64,000 bases of DNA, from NCBI GenBank assembly GCA_026225945.1, contig JAMJFZ010001074.1, positions 1,077,501 through 1,141,500 of the forward strand, read 5' to 3'. The number at the start of each line of letters is the position of its first letter. Within the stretch, counting starts at the first letter, position 1. Below the pieces are notes generated by a model. The model was not told the DNA's origin. It saw nothing but the letters and a program-made list of their open reading frames with translations, and searched no databases. Below, one piece after another: positions 1-12,129 of this stretch. The position numbers and the translations under genes are program-made. The DNA comes from Cricetomys ansorgei (Eukaryota > Chordata > Mammalia > Rodentia > Nesomyidae).

Positions 1-1550
1 AAGCACCAAAAATAAGGTACTTTATGACGCTTGGGAAGAGAGCAAAAGGAGGAGTGGCTATTGTGTGCCTTTGGGCACATGTGAGTGTGTGCACAGCAGA
101 ACCATCTAGAAGGGGAATGAAGCAAGATCTAGAGGGAAATGTGTCCGCTAATGTGTGCTAAATGTGTTCTACTCTGGGAATGGAGAGAGAAGACATGGGG
201 ACTTTGATTCATAAGGAGAGTGTGCTCATATTGTTGAGTGCTTGAAAATAAGCTACTCAGAGATACGGAGATCAATCTTCATCGCTGTGAGAGAGGGATA
301 TGAGAAGGTAGGGCGGTCCGTCGGCCTCATGGGAGGGATGTCATTGGTTTGTCTGGGGCTCTCTGGAGACCCAGCCGGCTCAGGTGGTGATCCCTTAGAG
401 CAGAAAGAACTCCCTGGGGAATGGGATACCTGAAGCAACATATCCAGAAAATGCAAAAGGGCCTTTTCATCCTTGATGTTTCCAAAAATCGATTCCATTT
501 AATTATAAAATAACCCATGCTTGCTCCCAAATCCAACGGATACAGGCAACTATAAGGAAGAAATAAGTCTCAGGCCCCATTCCGCCTTCTGGAGATGTCT
601 GCCACAGCGCTCGGGTGTATCTGCTCTCCTGGCTCTTTTAAGATCCAAGCCAGTGCCAGCAACAGAATAAGCAGCCCCAGGCCCGCCTAGCTTGTCAGCA
701 AAGTGTGGCTTCATTTGTATGCCATTAGGCTGTGTCACGGAAGGATCAGGATCTGTCAGAAACCTTGGGGTCAGAGGTGAAACTGAAATGGGCACAAACA
801 CCTTCTAGACAAGGCTGAGTGTTGCTTCTTTTCTAACAATGAAAGGAATACCTATTCCCCAAAACTACACTTTCCCCCTGTGAAATGTCCAGCTCTCACA
901 CAGATGGCAGATTATTCTTGGCTTTCTGGGTACACAGGGCATAGACGGGACCTCTGGGTCTTCTTCTCAAAGTCATTCCAAAGGTGCTTGGCCAGTGAGA
1001 TACGGAGAGTGAGCTGGAAATGTCTGCATAGGAAACTTTCCTTTTCCTTATTCCCATTGATAACTTCTGAGCCCTTTTCAGCCAGACACTTGTCAACAAG
1101 AGATAGGGTTGGAGAGGCAGCCGCTGGCTCAGAATTGGGGCAGGTCCCGGAGCTGGCTGGCTGGCCTATATTTAAACCTATGCCTTGCTTTCTCCTTAGA
1201 AGGACAAGGGGAATCTCTGTGTGGCCAAGGACCCCTGCCAGTGTTCTCAAATAGAGTCACGCGCCTGAGCGTGACTCTATCAAAAACTGGCTAGAGCTCA
1301 CATCCTGGCTTTCCTGGGTTCTGGATCAGCACGGCAGACACTGTGCCTTTTGTAAGTAACCACAAACCCATACTGCTTTCCACCTTACACAACATACTCC
1401 ATAGTATCTGAAGTCTCCACAGTATGGAGAATATATTCTACAGTGGTCAGCAAAGAGGAGACACCAAGCTTTGCCTTGAGAAATTTAAGAAGCCCAGACA
1501 GATGTGAACAGATCCGATACAAATTCAGATGGGATAAAAGATAAATCAGA
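1..1550. other. Intergenic, no gene seen
   Basis: No coding exon or recognisable repeat. Open frames here are short and have no known protein features. The one structural item is the hairpin at 1251-1280. Confidence 0.6.
1251..1280. repeat. Perfect 12-bp inverted repeat (hairpin)
   Basis: The left arm ATAGAGTCACGC (1251-1262) and right arm GCGTGACTCTAT (1269-1280) are exact reverse complements, separated by the 6-nt loop GCCTGA. Each arm holds an AP-1/MARE-like GAGTCAC/GTGACTC core. Confidence 0.9.
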
Positions 1551-1553
1551 AAT

Positions 1554-1712
1554 GCCAACGGTGCGTGCCTACAACTCTCTTTGGAAGCAGAGCCAGAGGC
1601 AGGAGGATCTCTACAAGTTTGGAGCCAGCCTGTTCTACACAGTGAGTTCCAAGCCAGCCAAGCCAGCCAGAGCTACATAGGGAGATTCTTCCTCTCAAAA
1701 ATACAACATAAA
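1554..1712 (+). mobile_element. Diverged B1 SINE
   Basis: It follows the B1 layout: a 'gtgcgtgcctacaactc' Pol III box-A region, 'agccagaggcaggaggatct', 'gagccagcctgttctacac' and 'gagttcc', then a 3' A-rich end. An extra short 'agccagcca' expansion sits in the middle. Confidence 0.75.
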
Positions 1713-1715
1713 CAA

Positions 1716-3316
1716 AGAGCAGAGCTTGGGGCACCCTTGTAACACTAATGCTAGGAGGAAGGGGGAGGGGACAGCTTGCTGTGAGCCCTTCAATTCACAA
1801 AGTGCTTTCATATCACCATGCGTAATTGTGCGACTGTGGGGCACCTTCAACAAGATGGCCTTCCTGCCTGAAGCCAGCCACTGTATTCTCTGGTGTATTC
1901 CAGAGGGTTTTCACTACATCCACAGGATTAACCCAATCCTCCAGCTAACTCCCATTTCTTTCTTTTGGACCAAGTTTCAGACCCCTCCTATTTGAATCTG
2001 CCCTTAGTTGTTGAGTCAAGGCATAGCGCCTGTGGACCAAGTTAGAACATTCACTGAACAAACATATCCAGAGGATTGTAGATAGATACATTCTTCCCCT
2101 TCCTCAGTGAGAAGATTCTTCAAGCAGAGCTCTTTTTGCCAGGTTAACAACACCCTATGGTAGCTTTACCTTCTGCCCCTACTACTAAACAAATTGGTCA
2201 GGAGTCAGTCAACAGACCTTGTCCATATTTCCCAGTTTATATATTTCGACCGCATCTCAGTTTTGAGCCGAAAGTTCCTGTGGAACCCAACATACTCTCC
2301 CCTTCACTATGGATAATTCCTGATTCCAAGCTTGTCCTCGAAGGAGCTCAGCTTCCAATGGTCTGTGTGCCATAGACTTTAGTTCACCCTAATTACATTT
2401 TTTTCAGGATTTTTTTTTACAAGCATTTTCTGGGAGAATCTTCCTCCAGAGTCACCTGAAGATATGAGCTCCCTGCCTACCTTCCCCACAAAACCTGGTA
2501 GAATTGTCAAATGTATAGACTCTTACAAAATATTTTGGAATTTCCCGTGGTCCTCTAACCAATGAAGAAGGTCCCAAGAGGCAATTTCACAATGTCCCCA
2601 GAGAGACTGCAGTCTTTGATTGAAGAAAGTTACCTTCAGAGGGCCAAAGGAGAACCCCCAGAACTCCTCAATCGGTGACAATTCCTTCCCCGGCTCTTCT
2701 GCCACCTCTCTACTGGCTGCTGCTCACCACCTCTCTGCCACACTGGGAGGGATGAAGCGTCTACAGCCCGCCTTTCTGAAGTTCCGCTCCTTCCCCATGC
2801 CCCACTGCATGCTGGAGTTCACTGAACTTCAGAGCTCTATGGGAACCCTCAACTGGAAAGTATTTCTGGCCACTCAGTATCCATTTTGTTTCTTGGAGGC
2901 ACGGGCCTGCAACTTTCTTCGGGGAACCACCTTTAACCCATAGCGTTAAATTTTGGTCAATGTGCTGTCCCTTACCTTCTTTGAGTGATGGGCCTGTGGA
3001 CCAAGCCAGGCCAGTTACACAGTGAGCTGCACTGTGAATTAGATAAGGATGGGAAAAGGCATTATAGACTCCTTCCATCTAGAGTCATCCCTACTCAAAA
3101 CCACTGATTAAATTCTCTCTCACACACACAAAAAAAGCTATCATGAATCCCTCTGGACTTCAGTTTTCTCATGGAGTAAACAAGTGGAAGCAGATAAATC
3201 CTTTCCCATGATGCTTTGGTTATAAACAAGAACTGACTTTAGCAAATATAAAAGGTCATGTCTGTTACAGGGCTATCTGTCGTCCTCAGAACTGAAGAGA
3301 AGACTGAGGATTCAGA
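1716..3316. other. Intergenic, no gene seen
   Basis: Only short chance frames. No repeat family recognised with confidence. Confidence 0.5.
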
Positions 3317-3713
3317 TGCTATGGTTTGAATTTGTTCCTCAAATGCCCTATGTTGGACTTGACTCCACATAGTAAGTGACTGTAATAATACAGATTAACC
3401 TCTAAAGCAGTGAAGCCTTCGGGAGGTGATTGGAGCTTGAGGGTTCTACTCTTAAAATATACTATTTCCTTACAGACTAACTGGCCATCGGGGTGTGGCT
3501 TTGTTATGAGGTGAGCTCTCTCTGTCATGCATACTCTGCTTCACCAAGTGAGGCCCCTCGTCATACCATGACCCAACAGGAAAGCCCTCTCCACGTGCCC
3601 GTGGGAGGTGAGTTCCCAGACTTCCTGGCCTCCGGACCGTGAGCTAAATGACTTCTGTTCTTTGCACATTACCCAGTCGCAAGCGTTCTGTCATAGCAAG
3701 ATAAAATGACTCA
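3317..3713 (+). mobile_element. Ancient MaLR LTR (MLT1/MST type)
   Basis: It starts 'tgctatggtttgaatttgtt' and contains 'ggaggtgattgga', 'gttatgaggtgagctctctc' and 'accgtgagctaaatgac'. It ends 'acattacccagtcgcaagc' and 'aaaatgactca'. This is the MaLR LTR order from 5' to 3' on the plus strand, heavily diverged. No internal retroviral sequence adjoins it. Confidence 0.8.
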
Positions 3714-4662
3714 GCTAAAATGTCTCACATTTGAAGTTAAAGGGAAGATTGGATGGTCTTCAGTTACATTCTATCAACTGAAACTGCCCTGGCTCCTGGC
3801 TTCTTTAAGACATGGTTCTGCAGCCGTCCCTAAAAGGAGGTGAGTGTCTTTATTTCTACATAGCACTCATAGTGCCTACTAAATATTAGTTGGTATAGAA
3901 CAGTGGACAAATGACCCTAGATTGGATCCTGCCGTGTTTTCCACCACCCCAGCCTGAAGTGGCGTAAAAGACAGTGGGCCTGTAGATGAGGGATCTGTTG
4001 CCTGGATTCTCTTTATTCTGTGAGAACTGTTGAGATACAGCTTTTTATACCTGTGTCCTGAAGCAAGAGTCCTAAGGGGGAAAAAAAATCCCTGTCTACT
4101 TCTACGTTAGAAGTAAAGACACGGCGCCCATTTAGCGCAGCCTCCGTAGTATCGTCTAGCTTGTGTATACCCTTAATCCTCAACAGAGGGGAACACATGT
4201 ATGCGTTCTCAAATCTTCATACATAGTGATATGGTTTGTATCACCTAGCAACTTGCATTTCCCCCCTCAACTTCATGATTTAGAGGTTTAGAACTATCTG
4301 GAGTTCCATAAGAAATATCCCAGTGCATACAGGAAAAAAAAGTCCTTTTTCTCCTCTAGTGAAAAATTTCAGTTTTGTTAATTTGACAGACACTGCGCTG
4401 TGAACGTGCTTACACATATCTGGTTCCTTGTTAGCATCTCAAGCTTTCTGCTCCATGACAATCTGAGGGGCACGGGCATGGTGTGTGCTCGAGGTTACGC
4501 ACTGTGTGTTTCTAGAAAAGGTCAAACCGTTTTCTTCAGGAGTCAGTGTAAATAGTTTAGCAACTGGAAGCATACCTGTCCCGCCTCGGAGCAGAGGAAA
4601 GAGCCACACAAAAGTACAAGCGATGGACATGCTCCAGGGAAACGTTATTTATAAAACTAGGG

Positions 4663-4875
4663 AGCTGGGGGTGGGGTGTAGTTCAGTTAGTAGAGTGGCT
4701 GCCTAATGTTCTCGAAGCCCTGGTTCAACCGTTTATACCTGCAATCCCAGAAGGTGTGGAGGTGGAGGCAAGAGGTCAGGAGTTCAAGGTTATCCTTAGC
4801 TACGCAGTGAGTTCAAGGCCAAATCTGGGCTACACGAGACTGTCAAAAAACAAAGCAAAACACACAAACAAATAA
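4663..4875 (+). mobile_element. B4-type SINE (ID head plus B1 body)
   Basis: A tRNA-like head 'ggggtgtagttcagttagta' with 'ggttcaa' is followed by a B1-like body ('cctgcaatcccagaaggtg', 'gttcaaggccaaatctggg') and an A-rich tail with CAAA repeats. Confidence 0.8.
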
Positions 4876-4884
4876 ACAAGCCCT

Positions 4885-7495
4885 CCAAAACAGGAAACTG
4901 AGCAGTAGGCCGTAGTTGTTCAAGATTGACTATATGAAAACAAAACGGCGACACGCTAATAGAAAAATAGGTAGGATATGAACGAGTGGTATACAGGGTG
5001 ATGTCTTAATGGCCAACTCATACAGAAGCATCTCAGTCTCTCTAGATACCAACTCCTTCAGCTGTGTCCAGGCTAGCAGGGAGCAGCCATGCAAGTAAGA
5101 TCAGAGATCAGAGCATCCTGAAGCAGGTCTGCCCACCTGGATCGAGAGGGACAAGGCCCTGTCTGTTCTCACTTGCACTGAAAAATTCCAGGATCCTTCT
5201 GGCTACCCTTAGATGTATGTTTAAAAAATAATAATAATAAAAGGTATTGGCCAGTAGTGAAGCCGTTGATAGTAAAGGCACAGAGAACCCTTGCAGACCC
5301 TCCTTCTTTGTGAAGGAGAAAAAGGTAACAAGGCATCCTTTTTTAAAGAGATTTCCAGAAGGCTTTCTGCTTAGTCAGCTGTAATGTTTCCTCAGAACAC
5401 TGCTGACATCATACATTTCAAGTGAGTCTGGCCCAGCAGAGTTTACTGTTAGAGAAACATCCGTCTCCCCTGATGTGTGATCGGCAGGGAGTCTAATAGC
5501 TGCGGAATCTGTAGAAAACTCCACCTTCCCTGGATAAACCTGCTACCTGGATAGAAGCTAGGAAAGACCAGTCGTGATCTGAACCGAACTCTGAGAAGAA
5601 CTGCATTTCTGCCTGTGACAGGCTGGTGGAGGAAGCCTGTGTGCTGTATTTGGCAGCTGGGAAGGTTCTGGCTATGTAGTCTCTATTCTCTGGAAGGACC
5701 CCAGCAGTAGGGGCTTTAGACAAGGGGCCACTCTCCCCTGCTAAGACTAGGTAAGTCCCGCTCTGAACTCTCCAGGATGATACGACACCTTCACAATATT
5801 GCAGATGTCAAACAGCTGCTAGCCAGGTGATGGCAGATACCACCCACTGTGTCTGATTTAACGCACCGGAAGGTTTGAAAATTGGTGACCCTCCTTCCCC
5901 CAAAGAGCTCCAAACCATGCTTCAATCCATAGATCACCACTGTACAATCATATTCTCATCCCCACCCTGACCCTTACTATCAACCTAATAAGGAACAAAT
6001 TGCTCAGACCCCGTCAGTCAAAGGGCTCGGGGAGACTTGCGACTAGTCTGGGACTTCAGTGCCCTGCGTTCTCAAAGCTGGCTCCTTAAATAGCTACTCT
6101 GGTCAAAACATCCTTTATATACCACGTGTAAGACACCAATTTAATTCTCTGAAATAGGTGACAGGAGAAGAGGCTGTCACTCTGGCAGCTATCTTAACTA
6201 CTGACCGACTCCCTCAGAAACTGTTTTCCCTAAAGCTCACAGGACTCGTGTGTCTCAGCTCTCATCAGAGCATAGAGACCAATGGTGTCCGTGTGCCAGT
6301 ACTAACACACACTGCTTTCCATCCTTGCCTTGCTCCAAATGAGAGTCCCACGAGTAGCACCAGCATTGTCACTCTCTAATGTGTAAAAATATTCTTAAAG
6401 TGTAGCCGTTTTCCGATGCTGGGATCTAAGCTTTGAAGCCTTTGAAACTGTTACTTTTCACTGGCAACTTGACTCTACCGCCCTGTTCCTCTTTCTCCCT
6501 GCTGTTAGCTGTTACTGAGAAAGATTCTTAACTTGTAACTTTTTAAAACCTCCTTTAGCTCTAAAAGGTTGGGAAAGAAAGGAAAGGAGGGAAGACTTCT
6601 TCACAGCCCTTTCTGGCTGTCTTAATCTGCCTAAACCTGGGGAATTGGACTCTCACCTAACATCTTCTATCCCAATACTAACTCTTTTCCTAGTTATCTC
6701 AGTAACTCTCCTCTGAGGCTTCCCAGCAACTGTCTGTCTTCTGTCTTCTTCTCTGGAACTAACTGTCTTTATCTGAGCCTTGTTTCTGCCTGCCTTCCTG
6801 TCACCAGCTTCTGGAGCTCACTGTCTCCCTTAGCACCAACTGACTTTTCCAACTGAACACAATGTCTTAAATAGCTACCCACAAGCTGTTCCCAGAAGTC
6901 CAAGTGGCGTGTAACCATAAGGAAGGCTGCACAGCACAAAAAACTTCTTGGCAAAGTGTCTCGCTACACTAATGCTTCCAAACAAGTCCTTTTCCATGAC
7001 CGGTGTGACTGCTGTATCTGCCAGAAGCCCTGGATTCTGTGGTAGGATGTTCCAGACCCAGCAATGGTCTATGTTCTTAGGGGTATATGGTAATCCACAT
7101 TCTGCCAGGGCTACTGAGCACTTGTACTGACCGTCAGGGCAGTGCACACCTGTGTACGTACAGCTACACTCTTCCCAGAACTGAGCAATACTTAGCCCGT
7201 TCCCTGCTTCTTTCTTAATTTGCCACTTGTACTATTACCATGCTGCTCAAGCTCCCTGTTTCACAAACTTTCATGAAAACAACTCCTTCAGCCTCTGTCT
7301 GGGCCCTTTTTTTTCCAGTAAGAAATGATAGACATCATAGGGTCAAGACACTAAATAGTTACCTCCATTCTCTTTCTCAGTCCTCAACCTACCCAGAAGC
7401 CATCACAGAATCCCTCGTGCAGATCTCTGGTCTGTAGCAGGCATTACTAGTCAATCAGGCACTGAATGGATATAAGATGGTATCTTTCTCAAAAA
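4885..7495. other. Intergenic, no gene seen
   Basis: No coding exons recognised. There is a short TAA run at 5228-5240. The rest is unique-looking sequence. Confidence 0.5.
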
Positions 7496-7499
7496 AGCA

Positions 7500-7905
7500 T
7501 GTTATAACAGGGCCCCAGACCTTAGTAGGTCCTGAGACCTTAGCACAACTGACTCCATGATGGAAGTGCCATTCAGGCTGTAAGACTCAGCACACAGACA
7601 GCACCACCTGCCAAAACTAAAACAAAGGCCTAATCCATCAAAGTTGATATAGTTCTGGGAAAGTCCCAAAATATACTAACCTTGCTTTTAGCTTCTGTAG
7701 TTCTGCTTCTGACTATCTGTTCTTTTTAGCTGAAGGATGTCAATCCAGAACATGATTTTTGTGCTTAAAAGTATCCTGAGAAAGGCTTGGGGCTGCACTG
7801 TGATCCCAAACACCCAGTGTAGTTGCCAGCCAGCTAATCAAGACTTTCTATTGGCTTAAATCTGTGTCTGAACAGTCCTCTCTGGTGAATACCCCACAGC
7901 ACATG
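7500..7905 (+). mobile_element. Possible old ERV LTR
   Basis: It begins TGTTATAACAGGGCC and ends near 'gaataccccaca'. The layout is LTR-like: 'ccatgatgg...cagcaccacctgcc' in the U3-like part and 'gcttaaaagtatcctgag' before 'ctgtgtctgaacagtcc'. I could not confirm a target-site duplication or name the family. Confidence 0.4.
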
Positions 7906-7950
7906 TAAGACAACTAATACCCATCAATTGGAATTTACCCATTGAAATAG

Positions 7951-8085
7951 TACAGCCACATGCCTATAATCTCAGTACTCGGGAGGCTGAGGCAGAGAGA
8001 GATCACAATGAGTTTAAAGCCAGGCTGGGCTATACAGCAAGCTCTGTATCAAAACTGTGAGTAAATAAATAAATAGACTAGCTTG
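7951..8085 (+). mobile_element. B1 SINE
   Basis: 'cctataatctcagtactcgg', 'gaggctgaggcagagag' and 'gccaggctgggctatac' match the B1 body. The tail is (TAAA)n. Confidence 0.85.
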
Positions 8086-8669
8086 ATATTCTTAATTGTG
8101 CTACTTAAGCTTTCTGTCTTTGTGAAAAGAACTTGAAAGAAACAGTTGGAAGGGGAACACATTCTGGCTCAGCACTACAGAGGTTTCAGTCCATGGTTGG
8201 CACTGGGCCTGAGGTGAGGCTGGACCTCACAGGAGAGGACAGATGGCAGAACAAAGGTGTGCAGTTGGAAGTGGACAAAAATCAGGGGAAGAGGGAAGGG
8301 ACAGAGGACAAGAGATGTCTTTCTAAGGTACGTTCCAAGGCCTACTTCCTCCAGCTAATGCTATCATACAATGAATCTACCAAAGAATGAATGCACTCAT
8401 CAGTTCAGAGCCTTCATGATCAAACCACTTCCCAAAATCCCATTCATTACAACCGAATTCCCAGAACGTGAGTGAGATGTCTGCCCTTGAGTAACAAGGG
8501 CAAGTAACAAGTAACAAGGCATACATCATACAGTTTGGGGGAGAAGGTTGCCGTCATAGTCAGGGGAGGATTAGCAGAAGAGGTAGCATTTACACAAAAA
8601 TAGTAAAATAGCACACCAGGGAGGAGGAAACAGGATGGTCAAGGCAGGTGGGCAGGACGGTCCATGGCG

Positions 8670-9014
8670 TGTTGGGGAATGTATAGCTGTACTCCTACTG
8701 TGGCTGCTCACCAAGGAGACAAGGAGGCGTATTCATTGGTACAAACCCTGCCAGACCTCAGCAGAGGGAAGCACCATCCTGACCAGCTCCACACTGGACA
8801 GTGGAACCCTGAGCGTCTGAGCTCAGGTGTTTTATTGATTAGGATCTCCTCGGGTGTTCTACTGAAAACACTTGCAGATCATGTGCAATCAGACATCCCC
8901 CACATAAACACGACACCTGCAGACAATACAACACGCCAAGACCTAGGCAGCCCCTCATTCGACAGAGCACAAAACAGTTATTTTATACGTAACTAAAAAT
9001 GAACTTCTACAGCA
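8670..9014 (-). mobile_element. Solo LTR, copy A of a two-copy family
   Basis: This 345-bp segment aligns along its length with 62374-62688. Shared blocks include 'gccagacctcagcagaggga', 'ctggacagtggaaccctgag' and 'gagctcaggtgttttattga'. The minus strand carries AATAAA just before CACCTGAGCTC, so the LTR is transcribed leftward. Ends are TGTTG...CA-like. No matching target duplication was found for this copy, unlike copy B. Family name not resolved. Confidence 0.7.
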
Positions 9015-9015
9015 G

Positions 9016-11914
9016 GAATATCTCTCTGGTGCTCAGCGTGTAGTGTCAAAAGGGAGGTGGAAAATGCTGCCTGGGAAAGCTTCGCAGGGCACGAGGAGAT
9101 GGAATGTCAGTTAGAAAATAAGCAGGCAACCGCTGACATTTTCCTAGAAGGATAGGGGTCAGACCAGATCTGAGTTTTAGAAAATTAGTTTCATTATCAC
9201 AGTGGATGGAGATTATAAAGACATGTGATCTGAGCCAAGCAACTCAATCTAGATTAAATTACCTTGTTGACAGATTCACAGGGCTGACAAGTTTCAATTC
9301 ATATTTATGGGATTAATGAATGGGTGAATTAATTACCTAACAAATTAATGATGGTAGAGCTGCCTCCCACCTCCAACTAAAGCGTTTGCTTTTATCTGTG
9401 CACTGGACTTGGCCATAGACTTTGGTTGAAGGAAGCGCTCTGTACCCTTAGAAGGGAAGCCTGATATCTGTGGCTTAGGTGGGAGGTGACGTAGCTATTC
9501 TGAGAGAAGGGAGGCAGACGGCAGTTTGCAGTTTCTGAAGCACAGAGAGAAGATGCTGAGCAACAGTGCGTGAATCTGGATTTTCAATTTTTTTTTAAAG
9601 AACAGAAAAACATAAGCAAGAGTGTCCAACGATGGCTTTCCGAATCTGTCTCAAAATCGTTTGCAGTTAAACGTAACTTTTTTTCTTTCATCTTCGTTTT
9701 TAATCATCCAGGTGTGATGGTGAACGACGGAAATCCCAGCATATAGAAGACAAAGACGGGGGTGAGGGGTGGGTGGGTGGGGTGGGTCAGCTGCCATCCG
9801 TCCAGTTGGATTCCATCATATTTGGCTCCAAATTCTAGAGTCTGCCTCTTCAGCCGTTTCTCCCTCCACCTCCTCTAACCATCTGTCTCTCCTCATGTAC
9901 GCAGTAAGTCTCCTTTCTCTGGTTTTAGGAACCTGCTACACCCTCTGGGGCCCCCACTACGTGGGCAACTCTCTAATTACCAAGACACTTACTCCTCTCC
10001 CTCTCTTGGAAGTCTCACAGCTTCTCTACGCCTCCTGGGCTTCTCCCTTGCCTCTCAGCTCCTGTTTGGAGCTTATAGAAACTCCCTCCAGTGGAATTCA
10101 TCTTGCGACCCTTCCTCTCCTCCTCCGGACTCAAATTTTAAAGCCTCCCCCTGTTTACTTCAAACAGGTTGGCCTTAGTGCAGCTCGATGGCCAAAAATG
10201 TCATGCTTGATTTTCCATGGTAGCAGCCTCTGCACTGCACAAATGATCCAAAATGTTCTTATGTCTAAACTTGCTCTCTCTTCCTCTGTCTCTTTCTAGC
10301 TACCCCTAAACTGGTCACTTTCCTGCCTTTGGGGCTGGAAACGGCCATTATGGCATTAGAGAAGTCTGGGGGTGTGGCTTAGTCACTGTTCCACCTCAAG
10401 GGGCTGGGAATGGCCATTAGGGCTTTCAGAGGGGTCTGGTGGGGCCAGGGAGGAGGGAGCCTTGCTGCTTGTGGGCCTGCAAGGGCCTACAACCCAGTTC
10501 AGCTCTACCTATTCTTATCCAATTCTGTCCCCACCTCCCCCTGAGTCTTACCCAACCTGCTCCTATACTAGAATTCATTTTCAGTCAACATTTTGAAGAT
10601 CTTACTCAGCAGGCAACCCAGTTAGCTGGCCTTGAATCATACACCCATGAAAGAGTTGGAAAGGCCCTGGGCCCATGCCTGAGTCACCCACTTTCCAGAC
10701 CCTGTCCTAACTACCTGAAGGACCTAGTCTCTCTCCATTTCTAAGGCAAGCTGATGAAGGAACCTGACAGATTCCCGCACCCCTCCTGGATCTCCGGCAT
10801 CTGCCTGTGCCAAGTCATCGTGTCTGTTTCCCCTCCCCCACTCCTGCTGGGCTGTGCAAGGCCAATGACAGGGGAGGGTGGCAGAGCAGCTCTGGAGGTG
10901 GGGGCCTACAGTGACTGCGTAGAAACGTCTTTGCAAAGCATATGTGACCATGAAGATGGCCTAAGGGCCTAGGATCTGGTGTGGTCTCTGATGACAGCAC
11001 AGAGGTCAGCTGGCTGTTATAAAGCACGTGTGGTATCTCCCCTAAGGGTGGGTTCTATGAACTGAGAGCTAAAGATAAAGGGCTAGGAAGGGATTGTCTG
11101 GGACAGACATTCGGGGGATTTGGGTGGGGTCTGGCTCCACTGATAGCACAGGTCACCAGGTCTTTACCCACTCCCAGCTTTCTGGGTGGGAAGTAGGTAT
11201 TTCTTGCTTTGAAGAGGCACCTCTCCATGATTAACCTTCTTGGTTTTCCCAGCGATCTAAGTACACAGGACCTTTGTGCCCCCAACAGGCAGCTTGTACA
11301 AGGAAGAGTTTATTTGACCTTGTGGTTCCAGAGCAGGAATCTATACTGGCAAGGGAGCATGGCGAGCAGGCTGCCAGAGCTGAAAGATCAGATCTCCAAC
11401 TACAAACGCAAAGCATGGAGACTGAACTGGAAGTAGGGGGAAGTTAGAAACTTAAACCCCAGCCCAGCAATGTACTTCCTCCAGCAAGCTCCACCTCCTA
11501 AGGGTTCTACGACCTCCCCCAAACAGTGCCACCAACCAGGACCACGTGTCCACAGGCCTACAGGGGTCATTTCACACTCGAACCGCCACATACCCTGGTA
11601 GCCTGAGCTCCTTTCACTAGACTTCACTTCTCAAAGGTTCCGATTCCTCACCCTTCTCAAGTTTCTTCTTCTTCTCTCCTCTCCTTTCTTCCTTTGTCCT
11701 CACTACTCCTCTTGTTTCTTCCCCCACGGACCCCAGTCGGGGTGATCCAGTTCTAAACTATGTCGAAAGACAGCAAGATCTGAGTGCAGAGCCCTTATGC
11801 CTGAGATTAGTGCCCTTGTTAAAAGTGACCCCTAAGAGATCCTTCTGCTCTTTGTGTGATGATATAAGACAATGCCGATGACCACTGACAAACCAGGAAG
11901 CAGGTGGCCCTGTT
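9016..11914. other. Intergenic, no gene seen
   Basis: It contains a possible B1 5' fragment at 9708-9755 ('ccaggtgtgatggtgaacg') and pyrimidine-rich stretches. The open frame at 9769-10299 has no recognisable protein features and is treated as chance. Confidence 0.5.
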
Positions 11915-12126
11915 CTGTTTTCAGTACTGGGGTGGACCTAGGGCCTCACACAGGTTAGGCAGTCATTCTTCCGCTGAGTCCTCTGTTTATTTTGAGACAG
12001 TCTCACTAAGTGAATTAGGCTGGTCTTGAATTCACTCTAGAGCACAGGCCAGCATCAAGCTTGCAATCCTTTTGCCTCGGCCTCAAGAGTGACTAGGATG
12101 ACAGGCCTGGACCACCAGACCCAGTT
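11915..12126 (-). mobile_element. B4-type SINE (ID head plus B1 body)
   Basis: Reading the plus strand gives a reversed ID part ('tactggggtggacctaggg', 'gttaggcagtcattcttcc') next to a reversed B1 part ('gagacagtctcactaagtg', 'ggctggtcttgaattcac', 'gcctcggcctcaagagtga'). Confidence 0.8.
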
Positions 12127-12129
12127 CTG

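Noticed and set aside
9769..10299. 176-codon plus-strand frame
   Set aside because: Pyrimidine-rich intergenic sequence; no domain, no homologous motif and no flanking splice pattern recognised.
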